From Ferrovaceae bacterium (GTDB lineage: Bacteria > Pseudomonadota > Gammaproteobacteria > Burkholderiales > Ferrovaceae), in contig DAICZS010000009.1 in the NCBI GenBank assembly GCA_027311025.1, positions 1-60,939 on the forward strand: a stretch of 60,939 bases of DNA, given 5' to 3'. Of the stretch, positions 16,042-25,247 are shown piece after piece. Made by a program: the position numbers and the translations under genes. Position 1 is the first letter of the stretch; the number at the start of each line of letters is the position of its first letter. The notes under the pieces were generated by a model. It did not search any database, had not been told where the DNA came from, and was given only the letters and a program-made list of their open reading frames with translations.

Positions 16042-18891
16042 CTACAAAATATGTTGTGCCGGTTGCGACTGCCCTGACACAAGGCGCTTCAATTCGGGCA
16101 GGCAGGACCCGCAGTTCGTGCCACACTGAAGCGTCTGCTGCAACGCCTGCAGTCGTTGTGCTGCGGTTTCTGCCACCACTGCCTGCAATGCCGTGACAAT
16201 GGCCTGCTCGGAAACGTTGAAGCAGCTGCAGACCACCTTTCCACGAGCCAGGGGTTTTCCCGGCGGAACTTTTCCGGGGGTCAGCAACGCACGCCCCAGA
16301 CCTTCCACGGAAGCGCCGCTCTCGAGGTAATCCTGCAACCAGGAAGCCGCGGCCACCTGGGCTGTTTCGCCGGACACGAGCACGGCCGCGAGTTTTCCGT
16401 GCAACGCGCCGGTCACGCCGATGCGAATCAAACGGCTGATGCCGCGACGCCTGTCCTGATAGCGCAACACCCCGGGTTCGCCGGCATGCAGTCCCAGCAC
16501 TGCCTCAATGGCATTGCGCGTGGACTCGGGTGCCGGATCGTAATCGGCGATTCTCAACAACACGCCCACGGTCGCTTCATGGTCCTGCGTTTCATGGCCA
16601 AACAACACACAGCTGCCGAAGGCAAAGCCGGCCATGTGCGCACGCAACGACATTCGGGTTGTCAGTGCCGTGTGCTGCGGCATCCACGCAAAAGCCGTCA
16701 GGCGCCAGGGCAGCTCGGCCTTGAGGATCTTGATGGCGGCATGCTTGAGTTCGGGTTGCCCCGAATCGGCATCAATGGCAGGCAGCGTCAGGGTGTTGAC
16801 ACCAAACCCTGCAGCCCCCCCTGCCTGTCCGGCCACCGATTCCTCACCCCAATGCATGGCCACGAAGGCCTGCATGGGCGCCACTTCTTCCGAAGGCTGG
16901 AGTGGCAATACCTGGCTGCCACGACGACTGGTGAGATGAACCAGATCCCCTGCCTGCAGGTTCATGCGCGCACAGTCCGTTGGAGAAATTTGCACCACGG
17001 GTTCGGGGGCATGGGCATACAGCCGCGCCAGAGTACCGGTACGGCTCATGCCATGCCACTGATCGCGCAGCCGCCCTGTTGTCAGCGTAAAGGGATAGCG
17101 CGCATCTGCAGGCTCTGCAACGGCGTGATAGGGCGCTGCCACAAATCTTGCGCGCCCGTTGGCCGTGGCAAACACACCATCCTCGTAGAGCCTTGCCTTT
17201 CCAGACAGGGCACCTGACGGCATGGGCCACTGTTGTGGTCCATGCGTTTCGAGAAGGCCATAGGACAAACCGGTGATGTCCAGGTCGCGCCCGGCCGTGC
17301 TGGCCCGATGTTCCAACCAGATGGACTCCGGACTGTCATAGGGAAACAATGATTTTCCAGAGCGTGTGGCACGTTCGAGCAGCTTTTCCATGCGTTGCCC
17401 CACTGCCACGGCAATGGCCCAGTCATGGCGCGCCTGACCGAAGGGCGCTACTGCAGGCAGTACCCGGCTGATGCGGCGTTCTGAATTGGTGACGGTGCCT
17501 TCCTTTTCTGCCCAGGTGGTGGCTGGCAGCAAGACATCCGCAAACGGCACGGTGGCCGTATTGCGATAGGCTTCCTGCACCACCACGAATTCTGCCCGCG
17601 CCAGGGCCTCATGCACGGCCCCCTGGTTTGGCAGGGATTGCGCGGGATTGGTGCAGACAACCCAGATGGCCTTGAGCGAGCCGCCTCGCAAGGCTTCGAA
17701 AAGGGGAACGGCCGTCAAACCGGGCTGCTCAGGAACCGACGCCACATCCCACAGTTCCGCCACTTCAGCCCGATGTCGGGGATCAGCAAGGTTGCGGTGA
17801 GCCGACAGCAGGTTGGCCATGCCGCCCACCTCACGCCCCCCCATGGCGTTGGGTTGACCCGTCAGGGAGAAGGGACCGGCACCGGGCTTTCCAATCTGGG
17901 CAGTGGCCAGATGCAGGTTGATGAGCGTGGCATTATTTGCCGAACCCGAAGTGGATTGATTGAGCCCCTGGCAATACAGTGAAAGCGTGGCTTCTGATTG
18001 CGCAAACCATCTTGCCGCCTCGCGCAGGTCTTCTTCGCGGATGCCGCAGCACTGAGCGACGGCGCGTGGCGTGAATTCGGCCACCGTGTTTCTCAACGCC
18101 TCGAATCCTTCGGTATGTGCGTCAATGTAGTGCCGATCAACCCACCCTTCCCACAACATGACGTGCAGCATGCCGTGATGCAACGCCACGTCCGTTCCAG
18201 GCGCAATTCTCAAGAACAGGTCGGCGCTTTGGGCAGTGTCCGTCCAGCGCGGGTCCACCACGATCAACTTCATTGCCGGGTTCCTGGCACGCGCAGCTTC
18301 GATGCGTCGAAACAACACCGGATGCGCATAGGCCGTATTTGACCCGGAAATGAAGATGACCTGGGCTTGCTCAATGTCCTCGTAACTACAGGGCGGTGCA
18401 TCAGCCCCCAGCGTCTGCTTGTACCCCGCAACGGCACTGGACATGCACAGTCGCGAATTGGTGTCGATGTTGTTTGTTCCGATCAGGCCCTTGGCGAGCT
18501 TGTTGAACACATAATAGTCTTCCGTCAGGAGCTGTCCGGACACATAAATGCCGACGGCATCAGGGCCGTCACGGCGAATGATTTCCGCAAGGCGCTGCGC
18601 CACGGCATCCAGTGCCGTATCCCATTCCACGACACGACGGGCAGACGAGCGCTCATTGCGCATCTCGGGGTGGCTTGCGCGAACCTGTTCGTACACATGG
18701 GGCTGTGCCGTCAGGTGAAGCGTGGCGCCTTTGCTGCATAAACGCCCGAAATTAGCGGGGTGTTCGGGGTCGCCGCGCACGCCCGTGATGCGTTGCACCC
18801 CTGTGGCATCGGGTGCAGACTCGATCAGCATTCCGCAGCCCACACCGCAATAGCAGCAGGTGCTGCGCGTCACTTGCGATGCGCCGTTCAT
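16042..18891 (-). CDS. nasA: Assimilatory nitrate reductase, molybdopterin catalytic subunit with C-terminal BFD domain
   Basis: A 949-residue cytoplasmic enzyme reducing nitrate to nitrite. The N-terminus holds the [4Fe-4S] motif CCYCGVGCGM...GRLCSKG. The molybdopterin-binding core follows, with VVDPRWTDTAQSADLFLRIA and CQGLNQSTSGSANNATLINL. The dinucleotide-binding C-terminal region has TLTTGRLRDQWHGMSRTG. The final 80 residues contain a BFD-type [2Fe-2S] motif, CSCFNV...CGTNCGSC, probably the electron entry point. Its ATG overlaps the nirD stop by four bases (ATGA). Confidence 0.95.
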   Translation of the reverse strand: MNGASQVTRSTCCYCGVGCGMLIESAPDATGVQRITGVRGDPEHPANFGRLCSKGATLHLTAQPHVYEQVRASHPEMRNERSSARRVVEWDTALDAVAQRLAEIIRRDGPDAVGIYVSGQLLTEDYYVFNKLAKGLIGTNNIDTNSRLCMSSAVAGYKQTLGADAPPCSYEDIEQAQVIFISGSNTAYAHPVLFRRIEAARARNPAMKLIVVDPRWTDTAQSADLFLRIAPGTDVALHHGMLHVMLWEGWVDRHYIDAHTEGFEALRNTVAEFTPRAVAQCCGIREEDLREAARWFAQSEATLSLYCQGLNQSTSGSANNATLINLHLATAQIGKPGAGPFSLTGQPNAMGGREVGGMANLLSAHRNLADPRHRAEVAELWDVASVPEQPGLTAVPLFEALRGGSLKAIWVVCTNPAQSLPNQGAVHEALARAEFVVVQEAYRNTATVPFADVLLPATTWAEKEGTVTNSERRISRVLPAVAPFGQARHDWAIAVAVGQRMEKLLERATRSGKSLFPYDSPESIWLEHRASTAGRDLDITGLSYGLLETHGPQQWPMPSGALSGKARLYEDGVFATANGRARFVAAPYHAVAEPADARYPFTLTTGRLRDQWHGMSRTGTLARLYAHAPEPVVQISPTDCARMNLQAGDLVHLTSRRGSQVLPLQPSEEVAPMQAFVAMHWGEESVAGQAGGAAGFGVNTLTLPAIDADSGQPELKHAAIKILKAELPWRLTAFAWMPQHTALTTRMSLRAHMAGFAFGSCVLFGHETQDHEATVGVLLRIADYDPAPESTRNAIEAVLGLHAGEPGVLRYQDRRRGISRLIRIGVTGALHGKLAAVLVSGETAQVAAASWLQDYLESGASVEGLGRALLTPGKVPPGKPLARGKVVCSCFNVSEQAIVTALQAVVAETAAQRLQALQQTLQCGTNCGSCLPELKRLVSGQSQPAQHIL

Positions 18892-19238
18892 GGCGCACCT
18901 GTAAGTTCCGCCTTGCTAAGATACACCTGCCCGTTTTTCACCATGACCGACAGCCGTTTCGCACAACCGACATCCGGTGCCACGGCCTCACCGCTGTCGA
19001 GTTCGATGTTCCACCCATGCAGGGGACAGGTGACGCGATGGCCGTGCACGATGCCCTGGGACAGTGGCCCTCCCTTGTGTGGACAACGATCGCGCAGGGC
19101 AAACACACCTTGATCTTCCGTACGGAATAGCGCAACCGGGCCGATCGCCGCACCTTCCACCACGCGCGCCCCCAGCATGGGAATGTCTTCCAGTGCCAGA
19201 ACGGCAATCCATGTTTCCCGGGTTTCCACGAGGCTCAT
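18888..19238 (-). CDS. nirD: Nitrite reductase [NAD(P)H] small subunit
   Basis: A 116-residue Rieske-like subunit of the cytoplasmic NADH-nitrite reductase, paired with NirB. The Rieske ligands are intact: CPHKGG and CPLHGW. Many NirD proteins lack these ligands, so this one may hold a [2Fe-2S] cluster. It overlaps nirB upstream and nasA downstream by four bases each (ATGA), indicating tight translational coupling. Confidence 0.94.
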   Translation of the reverse strand: MSLVETRETWIAVLALEDIPMLGARVVEGAAIGPVALFRTEDQGVFALRDRCPHKGGPLSQGIVHGHRVTCPLHGWNIELDSGEAVAPDVGCAKRLSVMVKNGQVYLSKAELTGAP

Positions 19239-21694
19239 GACAGGGCTCCTTCTGCACTCGTGGCAAGCCGTACCGACTGAAACTGTTTCCAGTCCACCCC
19301 GGCCGCTTCCTGTGCCTTCCAGGGATCAGGTGCGCCGCGCAAGGCAAACAGCAACCGCTCAAACAGGGCGCGCCGCCCCTCGGCATCGTTGACGATGCGC
19401 TGGCGAATCACCTCCATGCCCACGCGCGACACGTAGTGCACCGTGCGCTCCAGATACCAACCCTCCTCGCGGTACAGTTGCAGAAACGCCCCGGAGTATT
19501 CCTTCACTTCATCGTCCGTCCTGACCTTGCACAGATACTGGGCCACTTCGGTCTTGATGCCGCCATTGCCGGCCACGTAAATTTCCCAGCCCGAATCCAC
19601 GCCAATCACGCCCACGTCCTTGATGCCCGCCTCCGCGCAATTGCGCGGACAACCCGACACTGCCAGCTTGACCTTGTGCGGCGAGTACATGCCGAACAGC
19701 ATTTTTTCCAGGTCGACGCCCATCTTCATGGACGACTGCGTGCCAAACCGGCAATGCTCGTCACCGACGCACGTTTTGACCGTACGGATGGATTTTCCAT
19801 AGGCATGGCCGGAGGGCATGTCGAGATCCTTCCACACGGCAGGCAGGTCTTCCTTGCGAATCCCCAGCAAGTCAATGCGTTGTCCGCCGGTGATCTTGAC
19901 GGTGGGCACGTTGAACTTCTCCGCCACATCCGCAATCCGGCGCAATTCCGCCGGATTGGTGAGCCCGCCCCACATGCGCGGCACCACGGAATAAGTGCCA
20001 TCTTTCTGGATGTTGGCATGGGCACGCTCATTGATGAACCGCGACTGCGGATCGTCGGCAGCCTCGTGGGGCCAGGTGGAAATCAGGTAATAGTTGAGTG
20101 CCGGCCTGCAGCTTGCGCATCCGTTGGGCGTGCGCCACTCCATGAACTGGCGCACTTCCTGTTGCGACAGCAGGTGGTGTTCACGAATGGATTTCCGTAC
20201 TTCGTCATGCGAGTGGTCCGTGCAACCGCACAGGGCCTTTTTTGTCGGCGTGTCGGAGTAGTCGGTGCCCAGAACGTTCATCAGGATCTGTTCCACCAAC
20301 CCGGTGCAGGAGCCGCAAGACCCGCTGGCCTTGGTGCACTTGCGCACGTCCTCCAGGGTGAACAGGCCCTGCTCCTGGATGGCCTTGACGATGGTGCCTT
20401 TGCTGATTCCATTGCAGCCGCACACTTCGTCCGTATCTGCCATGGCCATGGCTTTGTTGTGGCCTTCATGCCCCACATCGCCGATGTTGTTTTCGCCGAA
20501 CATCAGGGTATCGCGCAGCTCGGCAATTTTCCTGCCCTCGCGCAGCAACTTGAAATACCAGGTGCCGTCTGCCGTATCGCCATACAGGCAGGCGCCCACC
20601 AGATGGTCGTCCTTCAATACCAGTTTCTTGTACACCCCGCCCACCGGGTCGGACAGGGTGATTTCTTCCATGCCATCCCCTCCCATGAATGCTCCAGCGG
20701 AGAAGAGGTCCACGCCCGTCACTTTCAATTTGGTCGAGGTCACCGATCCGGTATAGCGGCCAATGCCCATGAAGGCCAGGTGGTTGGCGCACACCTTGGC
20801 CTGTTCGAAAAGCGGCGCCACGAGTCCATAGGCCATGCCGCGATGGCTGACACATTCCCCCACGGCGTAGATGCGCGGGTCATAGGTCTGGAGCGTATCG
20901 TTGACCAGGATGCCGCGCTGACAGGCCAGTCCTGCAGCCTCCGCGAGGCTTGTGTTGGGGCGTATGCCGGCAGCCATGACCACGAGGTCTGCGGGGATCT
21001 CGCTGCCATCCTGGCAACGCACCGCAGCGACGCGCGTGCCCGCGTCGTTGGCCAGCAGCTCGCTGGTCTGCGTGGACAGCCTGAACTGCAACCCTTTGGC
21101 TTCCAGGGATTGCTGCAGCAGCCCCGCAGCCACGGGGTCCAGCTGCCGCTCCAGCAACCACTCCGCCAGATGGATGACGGTCACGTCCATGCCGCGCAGT
21201 TTCAACCCATTGGCGGCCTCAAGCCCCAGCAAGCCGCCGCCAATGACCACCGCATGGCGGTAATGCTTTGCCGCTTCAATCATGCATTCCGTGTCGTGAA
21301 TGTCGCGATAGGTGATCACTCCAGGAAGGTCTTTTCCGGGAATGGGCAGGATGAAGGGCGAGGAGCCCGTGGCAATCAGAAGCCGGTCATAGTCCTCCAC
21401 GATGCCGTCCGTCGTGATGACCTGGCGTTTGACGCGATCGATGCGACTGACGGTCTTGCCCAGATGCAGGCGAATGCCATTTTCGGCATACCAGTCCAGA
21501 CCGTTGAGGATGATTTCATCCACGGTCTGCTCTCCGGCCAGCACCGGCGAGAGCAGGATGCGGTTGTAATTGGGGTAAGGCTCAGCGCCAAACACCGTGA
21601 TGTCGTACAGCTCCGGGGCAAGCTTGAGCAATTCTTCCAGGGTTCTGATCCCTGCCATACCATTGCCAATCACCGCCAGTTTCATTTTTTTCAT
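19235..21694 (-). CDS. nirB: Nitrite reductase [NAD(P)H] large subunit
   Basis: An 819-residue siroheme enzyme reducing nitrite to ammonium. In order: FAD-binding domain starting MKLAVIGNGMAGIRTLEELL, NADH-binding fold (VVIGGGLLGLEAANGLKLRG), BFD-type [2Fe-2S] region CGCNGISKGT...CGSCTG, and the ferredoxin-like/siroheme halves. The [4Fe-4S]-siroheme ligands are CRFGTQ and CPRNC. ATG 21694 has GGAG eight bases upstream; the downstream ATG 21685 is an alternative. It is the first gene of the nirB-nirD-nasA-narK-kinase operon, with NtrC/sigma-54-like control sites upstream. Confidence 0.95.
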   Translation of the reverse strand: MKKMKLAVIGNGMAGIRTLEELLKLAPELYDITVFGAEPYPNYNRILLSPVLAGEQTVDEIILNGLDWYAENGIRLHLGKTVSRIDRVKRQVITTDGIVEDYDRLLIATGSSPFILPIPGKDLPGVITYRDIHDTECMIEAAKHYRHAVVIGGGLLGLEAANGLKLRGMDVTVIHLAEWLLERQLDPVAAGLLQQSLEAKGLQFRLSTQTSELLANDAGTRVAAVRCQDGSEIPADLVVMAAGIRPNTSLAEAAGLACQRGILVNDTLQTYDPRIYAVGECVSHRGMAYGLVAPLFEQAKVCANHLAFMGIGRYTGSVTSTKLKVTGVDLFSAGAFMGGDGMEEITLSDPVGGVYKKLVLKDDHLVGACLYGDTADGTWYFKLLREGRKIAELRDTLMFGENNIGDVGHEGHNKAMAMADTDEVCGCNGISKGTIVKAIQEQGLFTLEDVRKCTKASGSCGSCTGLVEQILMNVLGTDYSDTPTKKALCGCTDHSHDEVRKSIREHHLLSQQEVRQFMEWRTPNGCASCRPALNYYLISTWPHEAADDPQSRFINERAHANIQKDGTYSVVPRMWGGLTNPAELRRIADVAEKFNVPTVKITGGQRIDLLGIRKEDLPAVWKDLDMPSGHAYGKSIRTVKTCVGDEHCRFGTQSSMKMGVDLEKMLFGMYSPHKVKLAVSGCPRNCAEAGIKDVGVIGVDSGWEIYVAGNGGIKTEVAQYLCKVRTDDEVKEYSGAFLQLYREEGWYLERTVHYVSRVGMEVIRQRIVNDAEGRRALFERLLFALRGAPDPWKAQEAAGVDWKQFQSVRLATSAEGALS

Positions 21695-21715
21695 GACCCG
21701 ATCTCCGAAAGGTAC

Positions 21716-21753
21716 CTCGGCACCTGGAATCGGTGTTCCATTTTCGTGCCGAG
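21716..21753 (-). promoter_or_regulatory. Nested hairpin in the nirB 5' leader
   Basis: Outer arms CTCGGCAC and GTGCCGAG (8 bp, perfect) enclose an inner TGGAA/TTCCA stem with a six-base loop (CACCGA on the minus strand). It would occupy about +3 to +40 of a transcript begun at the sigma-54-like element. ANTAR-type antiterminators (NasR, NasT) act on nitrate-operon leaders with hexaloop hairpins, but the loop here lacks the expected A1/G4 pattern and no poly-U follows. A role in mRNA stability or protein binding is equally possible. Confidence 0.55.
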
Positions 21754-21766
21754 TCACCCCATTCTC

Positions 21767-21782
21767 AGCAAGAATCAGACCT
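21767..21782 (-). promoter_or_regulatory. Candidate sigma-54 (-24/-12) promoter of the nitrate assimilation operon
   Basis: The minus strand reads AGGTCTGATTCTTGCT, with the invariant GG and GC separated by 10 bases and TTGCT matching the -12 half; the CAC of the -24 half is not conserved. The start of transcription would be near 21756. Support comes from the IHF-like and NtrC-like sites at conventional distances upstream. Confidence 0.6.
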
Positions 21783-21811
21783 GTTTTAAAAATTTATTTA
21801 AATTGTTTCCA

Positions 21812-21824
21812 GATCAAGGCATTA
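21812..21824. promoter_or_regulatory. IHF-like binding site upstream of nirB
   Basis: The plus strand reads GATCAAGGCATTA, matching 12 of 13 positions of the IHF consensus WATCARNNNNTTR. It sits next to an AT-rich tract (21785-21807), at about -56 to -68 from the predicted sigma-54 start. This is where IHF bends DNA in NtrC-type promoters. Confidence 0.45.
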
Positions 21825-21857
21825 CAGGTAACCATCCTTTTTCTGGGCGGCTGCCAT

Positions 21858-21892
21858 GCCGCAAATGGGTGCCCGACGCACTGCATGGGTGC
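21858..21892. promoter_or_regulatory. NtrC-like enhancer upstream of nirB
   Basis: The dyad GCACTGCATGGGTGC at 21878-21892 fits GCACY-N5-RGTGC completely. A weaker partner (GCCG, seven bases, then GTGC; 21858-21872) lies 20 bp away centre to centre, about two helical turns. The strong site is at about -122 to -136 from the predicted start. This suggests nitrogen-limitation control; no ntrC gene is in the window. Confidence 0.55.
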
Positions 21893-21904
21893 GTGTCATG
21901 GGCG

Positions 21905-21935
21905 AAAAAAAACCGCCGGGGATTCCGGCGGTTTT
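21905..21935 (-). terminator. Rho-independent terminator after rplQ
   Basis: AAAACCGCCGG and CCGGCGGTTTT form an 11-bp perfect stem with a 5-base loop. Eight A residues on the plus strand give a U8 tail to the minus-strand RNA. It marks the end of the ribosomal protein array. Confidence 0.93.
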
Positions 21936-21964
21936 GGGTGATGGCCTGGGTGACTGAACGGGGC

Positions 21965-22360
21965 TTATGCCTCCGGTGCACCTTCGGCATCGGCCGTCCC
22001 TGCAGGACGATCCAGCAACTCCACCAGCGCCATGGGCGCGTTGTCACCCTGGCGGAAGCCAAACTTGAGAATGCGCAAATAGCCCCCGTTGCGGGTCTGG
22101 TAGCGCGGTCCGAGTTCGTTGAACAGCTTGGTGACCATGTCGCGATCACGCAGCCGGCTGAACGCCAGGCGGCGATTGGCCAGCGAAGGCGCCTTGCCCA
22201 GGGTGATCAGGGGTTCTGCAACACGACGCAGTTCCTTGGCCTTGGGCAGGGTGGTGCGGATCACTTCATGCCGCAACAGTGAATTGGTCATGTTGCGCAG
22301 CATGGCCAGCCGATGGCTGGTGGTGCGGTTCAACTTGCGATTGCTAAGACGGTGACGCAT
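21965..22360 (-). CDS. rplQ: 50S ribosomal protein L17
   Basis: A 131-residue large-subunit protein near the tunnel exit. It begins [20 protein letters not shown], the family signature, and has a short acidic/alanine C-terminal tail. It is the last gene of the alpha operon (rpsM-rpsK-rpsD-rpoA-rplQ), 34 bases after rpoA and followed by a strong terminator. Confidence 0.98.
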   Translation of the reverse strand: MRHRLSNRKLNRTTSHRLAMLRNMTNSLLRHEVIRTTLPKAKELRRVAEPLITLGKAPSLANRRLAFSRLRDRDMVTKLFNELGPRYQTRNGGYLRILKFGFRQGDNAPMALVELLDRPAGTADAEGAPEA

Positions 22361-22394
22361 GATGAATTATCCTTAAGGTTCGATTCGAGCGCGT

Positions 22395-23381
22395 TTAACG
22401 GCGGTCGGTCAGGCCGACAGGGGGCCAGTTTTCCAGCTTCATCCCGAGGGTCAAGCTCTTGGAGGCCAGCACTTCCTTGATTTCGTTGAGCGACTTGCGA
22501 CCCAGGTTCGGGGTCTTCAGCAACTCGGTTTCAGTGCGCTGGATGAGGTCGCCGATGTAATAAATGTTTTCGGCCTTGAGACAGTTCGCCGAGCGAACCG
22601 TCAGTTCAAGGTCATCCACTGGCTGCAGCAAAATGGGATCCACTTGCGGCGCCTTGGTGGCTTCCATCGCCATGGGCGTGCCCTGAAGATCGGCAAACAC
22701 ATTGAGCTGATCCATCAGTACGCGGGCCGCAAAGCGCACGGCTTCTTCCGGCTCAACGGCACCATTGGTTTCGATGTCCATGACCAGCTTGTCAAGGTCG
22801 GTACGCTGCTCAACGCGGGCACTTTCAACGGCATAGCTGACACGGCGCACGGGGCTGAAGGAAGCGTCCAGCTGGATGCCGCCCACTGCACGGGACTCCT
22901 GGTCGATGGCACGCGTGGTGGCAGGCTGATAGCCACGACCCTGCTCGACCTTGATCTGCATGTCCAGCTTGCCACCTGCCGTGAGGTGCGCAATCACATG
23001 TTCAGGATTGATGATTTCCACGTCATGCTGGGCTTCGATGTCGCCTGCAGTCACCACCCCCGGGCCCACCTTGATGAGCTTCAGGACGGTCTCATTATGA
23101 TTGTGCAATTTGAGCACGATCCCCTTGAGGTTGAGCAACAGGTCAACCACGTCTTCCTGAACACCTTCAACGGTCGAGTACTCATGCAGCACACCGGAGA
23201 TCTTGACCTCGGTGGGTGCGAAACCAGGCATGGACGACAACAGAATCCGGCGCAGGGCATTGCCCAGCGTATGGCCATAACCCCGCTCGAACGGCTCCAT
23301 GACTACCTTGGCATAGGTCGGAGATATATTCTGTACTTCGATACTGCGCGGTTTCAAAAACGCATTGGTTTGGCTTTGCAT
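22395..23381 (-). CDS. rpoA: RNA polymerase alpha subunit
   Basis: A 328-residue subunit that dimerises to start RNA polymerase assembly. The N-terminal assembly domain carries [20 protein letters not shown]. The C-terminal domain contains [20 protein letters not shown] and [14 protein letters not shown], which contact UP elements and activators. It lies within the alpha operon, 35 bases after rpsD. Confidence 0.98.
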   Translation of the reverse strand: MQSQTNAFLKPRSIEVQNISPTYAKVVMEPFERGYGHTLGNALRRILLSSMPGFAPTEVKISGVLHEYSTVEGVQEDVVDLLLNLKGIVLKLHNHNETVLKLIKVGPGVVTAGDIEAQHDVEIINPEHVIAHLTAGGKLDMQIKVEQGRGYQPATTRAIDQESRAVGGIQLDASFSPVRRVSYAVESARVEQRTDLDKLVMDIETNGAVEPEEAVRFAARVLMDQLNVFADLQGTPMAMEATKAPQVDPILLQPVDDLELTVRSANCLKAENIYYIGDLIQRTETELLKTPNLGRKSLNEIKEVLASKSLTLGMKLENWPPVGLTDRR

Positions 23382-23416
23382 CGTCTGTCCTTGTAACTAA
23401 CTGGAAGGAGGCCCTG

Positions 23417-24043
23417 TTACTTCGAGTACAGTTCCACCACCAGTGATTCGTTGATGGTCGTGGGCAGTTCGCTGCGCTGCGGGCGAGCCTTGAAAACACC
23501 CTTCATGGCCTTGATGTCCACTTCCAGCCATTCAGGGAACCCACGTCCCTCGGCGGCTTCAGTAGCGCCCTTGATGCGCAGCTGAGCCTTGGATTTCTCG
23601 GCGACTTCAACCGCATCGCCTGGGCGCAATTGGTACGACGGAATATTGACCCGCCGGCCATTGACCAGAATGCCATTGTGACGCACGACTTGACGCGCTT
23701 CGGCGCGCGATGCACCAAATCCCATGCGGTACGCCACGTTGTCGAGGCGGCTTTCCAGCGCCTGCAACAGGTTGTCTCCGGTAATCCCGCGAGCCTGATC
23801 AGCCGCGTGATAGGTTCTGCGGAACTGACGCTCAAGGATGCCGTAGATCCGGCGAACCTTCTGTTTGGCGCGCAACTGGCCACCGTACACCGACTGGCGG
23901 CCCTGCTTCTGTCCATGCTGGCCAGGCGCATAAGCGCGGCGCTCTACTGCGCACTTGTCGGTAAAGCATTTCTCTCCCTTGAGGAAGAGTTTCTCGCCTT
24001 CACGGCGACATTGGCGACACTTTGCATCCAGGTTTCTTGCCAC
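23417..24043 (-). CDS. rpsD: 30S ribosomal protein S4, zinc-ligand (C+) form
   Basis: S4 (208 residues) is a primary 16S rRNA binder that starts 30S assembly; in E. coli it also represses the alpha operon. The N-terminus carries Cys9, Cys12, Cys26 and Cys31, the same positions that bind zinc in Thermus S4 and that E. coli S4 lacks. The S4 RNA-binding domain follows ([20 protein letters not shown]). The start codon is GTG at 24043. Confidence 0.98.
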   Translation of the reverse strand: MARNLDAKCRQCRREGEKLFLKGEKCFTDKCAVERRAYAPGQHGQKQGRQSVYGGQLRAKQKVRRIYGILERQFRRTYHAADQARGITGDNLLQALESRLDNVAYRMGFGASRAEARQVVRHNGILVNGRRVNIPSYQLRPGDAVEVAEKSKAQLRIKGATEAAEGRGFPEWLEVDIKAMKGVFKARPQRSELPTTINESLVVELYSK

Positions 24044-24065
24044 GATAGTTTCTCCCGATCCCTGG

Positions 24066-24461
24066 TTAAATACGGCGCTTCTTGGGCGGACGGCAGCCGT
24101 TATGCGGCACAGGCGTCACATCCGAGATGCTGGTAATCTTAAAACCCACGGCGTTCAGGGCACGCACAGCGGATTCACGTCCTGGGCCTGGGCCCTTGAT
24201 GCGAACTTCCAGGTTCTTGACGCCACACTCCTGCGCGGCCTTGCCTGCATTTTCTGCGGCAATCTGCGCTGCAAAAGGAGTGCTCTTGCGCGAACCCTTG
24301 AAACCATTGCTGCCCGATGTCGCCCAGGACAATGCGTTGCCCTGACGATCGGTGATGGTCACGATAGTGTTGTTGAAAGACGCGTGGATGTGCGCAATGC
24401 CTTCGGCCACATTCTTCTTGACCTTCTTGCGTGCACGAGTTGCTGTATTAGCCTTAACCAT
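24066..24461 (-). CDS. rpsK: 30S ribosomal protein S11
   Basis: A 131-residue small-subunit protein of the platform near the E site. The conserved segments [20 protein letters not shown] and the C-terminal [18 protein letters not shown] are intact. Alpha operon, 18 bases after rpsM. Confidence 0.98.
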   Translation of the reverse strand: MVKANTATRARKKVKKNVAEGIAHIHASFNNTIVTITDRQGNALSWATSGSNGFKGSRKSTPFAAQIAAENAGKAAQECGVKNLEVRIKGPGPGRESAVRALNAVGFKITSISDVTPVPHNGCRPPKKRRI

Positions 24462-24479
24462 TCAGGATTCTTCCTTCAA

Positions 24480-24842
24480 TTACTTCGTTGAGCGAACGGC
24501 CTTGCGCGGTCCCTTGCGGGTGCGCGCATTGGTACGGGTACGCTGACCCCGACAAGGCAAGCCACGACGATGCCGCGAGCCACGATAGCTACCCAGATCC
24601 ATCAGACGCTTGATGTTGAGGGACACTTCGCGGCGCAAATCTCCTTCCACTGCGAACTTGGTCACCTCAATACGGAGCTTCTCCATGTCGGCGTCCGTAA
24701 GATCCTTGATCTTGGTACTGGGCGTCACTCCTGAAGCGGCGCAAATGTCGCGCGCGCGGGAGCGTCCAATTCCATAGATCGCCGTCAGTGCGATCTCAGC
24801 ATGTTGATGATTCGGGATGTTGACCCCAGCAATACGAGCCAT
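24480..24842 (-). CDS. rpsM: 30S ribosomal protein S13
   Basis: A 120-residue protein of the 30S head that contacts the 50S subunit and the P-site tRNA. It begins [20 protein letters not shown] and ends in the basic tail [17 protein letters not shown]. First gene of the alpha operon, 49 bases after rpmJ. Confidence 0.98.
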   Translation of the reverse strand: MARIAGVNIPNHQHAEIALTAIYGIGRSRARDICAASGVTPSTKIKDLTDADMEKLRIEVTKFAVEGDLRREVSLNIKRLMDLGSYRGSRHRRGLPCRGQRTRTNARTRKGPRKAVRSTK

Positions 24843-24891
24843 AAACGACCTCGGTTTCTGTTGCGTTTAACGATTGAGCGAAAACCCAGGC

Positions 24892-25005
24892 TTAGCCCTG
24901 GCGTTGCTTGTGGCGCGGATCTTCACAAATCACGCGCAGCACACCCTTGCGCCGCACCAACTTGCACTTGCGGCAGACTTTTTTTACAGATGCCTGTACT
25001 TTCAT
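24892..25005 (-). CDS. rpmJ: 50S ribosomal protein L36
   Basis: A 37-codon gene read directly from the sequence: it starts [20 protein letters not shown] and ends DPRHKQRQG. The C-x2-C...C-x4-H zinc ribbon (CRKC and CEDPRH) is complete, so this is the zinc-binding form. It lies in its usual place between infA and rpsM, with AGGAG upstream of ATG 25005. Confidence 0.97.
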   Translation of the reverse strand: MKVQASVKKVCRKCKLVRRKGVLRVICEDPRHKQRQG

Positions 25006-25028
25006 TTTCAGTTCTCCTGCAATCCGCG

Positions 25029-25247
25029 TTATTTTGCGCGGAAGGTAATTCGGCACCGGGTCAGGTCGTAGGGCGTAAGCTCCACGGTCACCTTATCGCC
25101 CGGCAAAATCCGGATATAGTGCATTCGCATCTTTCCGGAAATATGTCCCAGCACCACATGATCGTTTTCGAGCTTAACGCGAAAAGTTGCGTTGGGCAGG
25201 GTTTCCAGAATTTCACCCTGCATCTCGATCGTATCTTCCTTGGCCAT
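25029..25247 (-). CDS. infA: Translation initiation factor IF-1
   Basis: A 72-residue OB-fold protein that binds the 30S A site during initiation. The sequence begins [23 protein letters not shown] 25247 directly abuts the TAA of secY with no gap, so it is probably translated by coupling. The infA-rpmJ position inside the spc-alpha junction is typical of betaproteobacteria and many Gram-positives, unlike E. coli. Confidence 0.97.
   Translation of the reverse strand: MAKEDTIEMQGEILETLPNATFRVKLENDHVVLGHISGKMRMHYIRILPGDKVTVELTPYDLTRCRITFRAK

Noticed and set aside
21716-21753. Classical ANTAR (NasR/NasT) target
   Set aside because: The hexaloop lacks A1 and G4, only one such hairpin is present and there is no terminator to antagonise, so it is listed as an uncharacterised leader hairpin.
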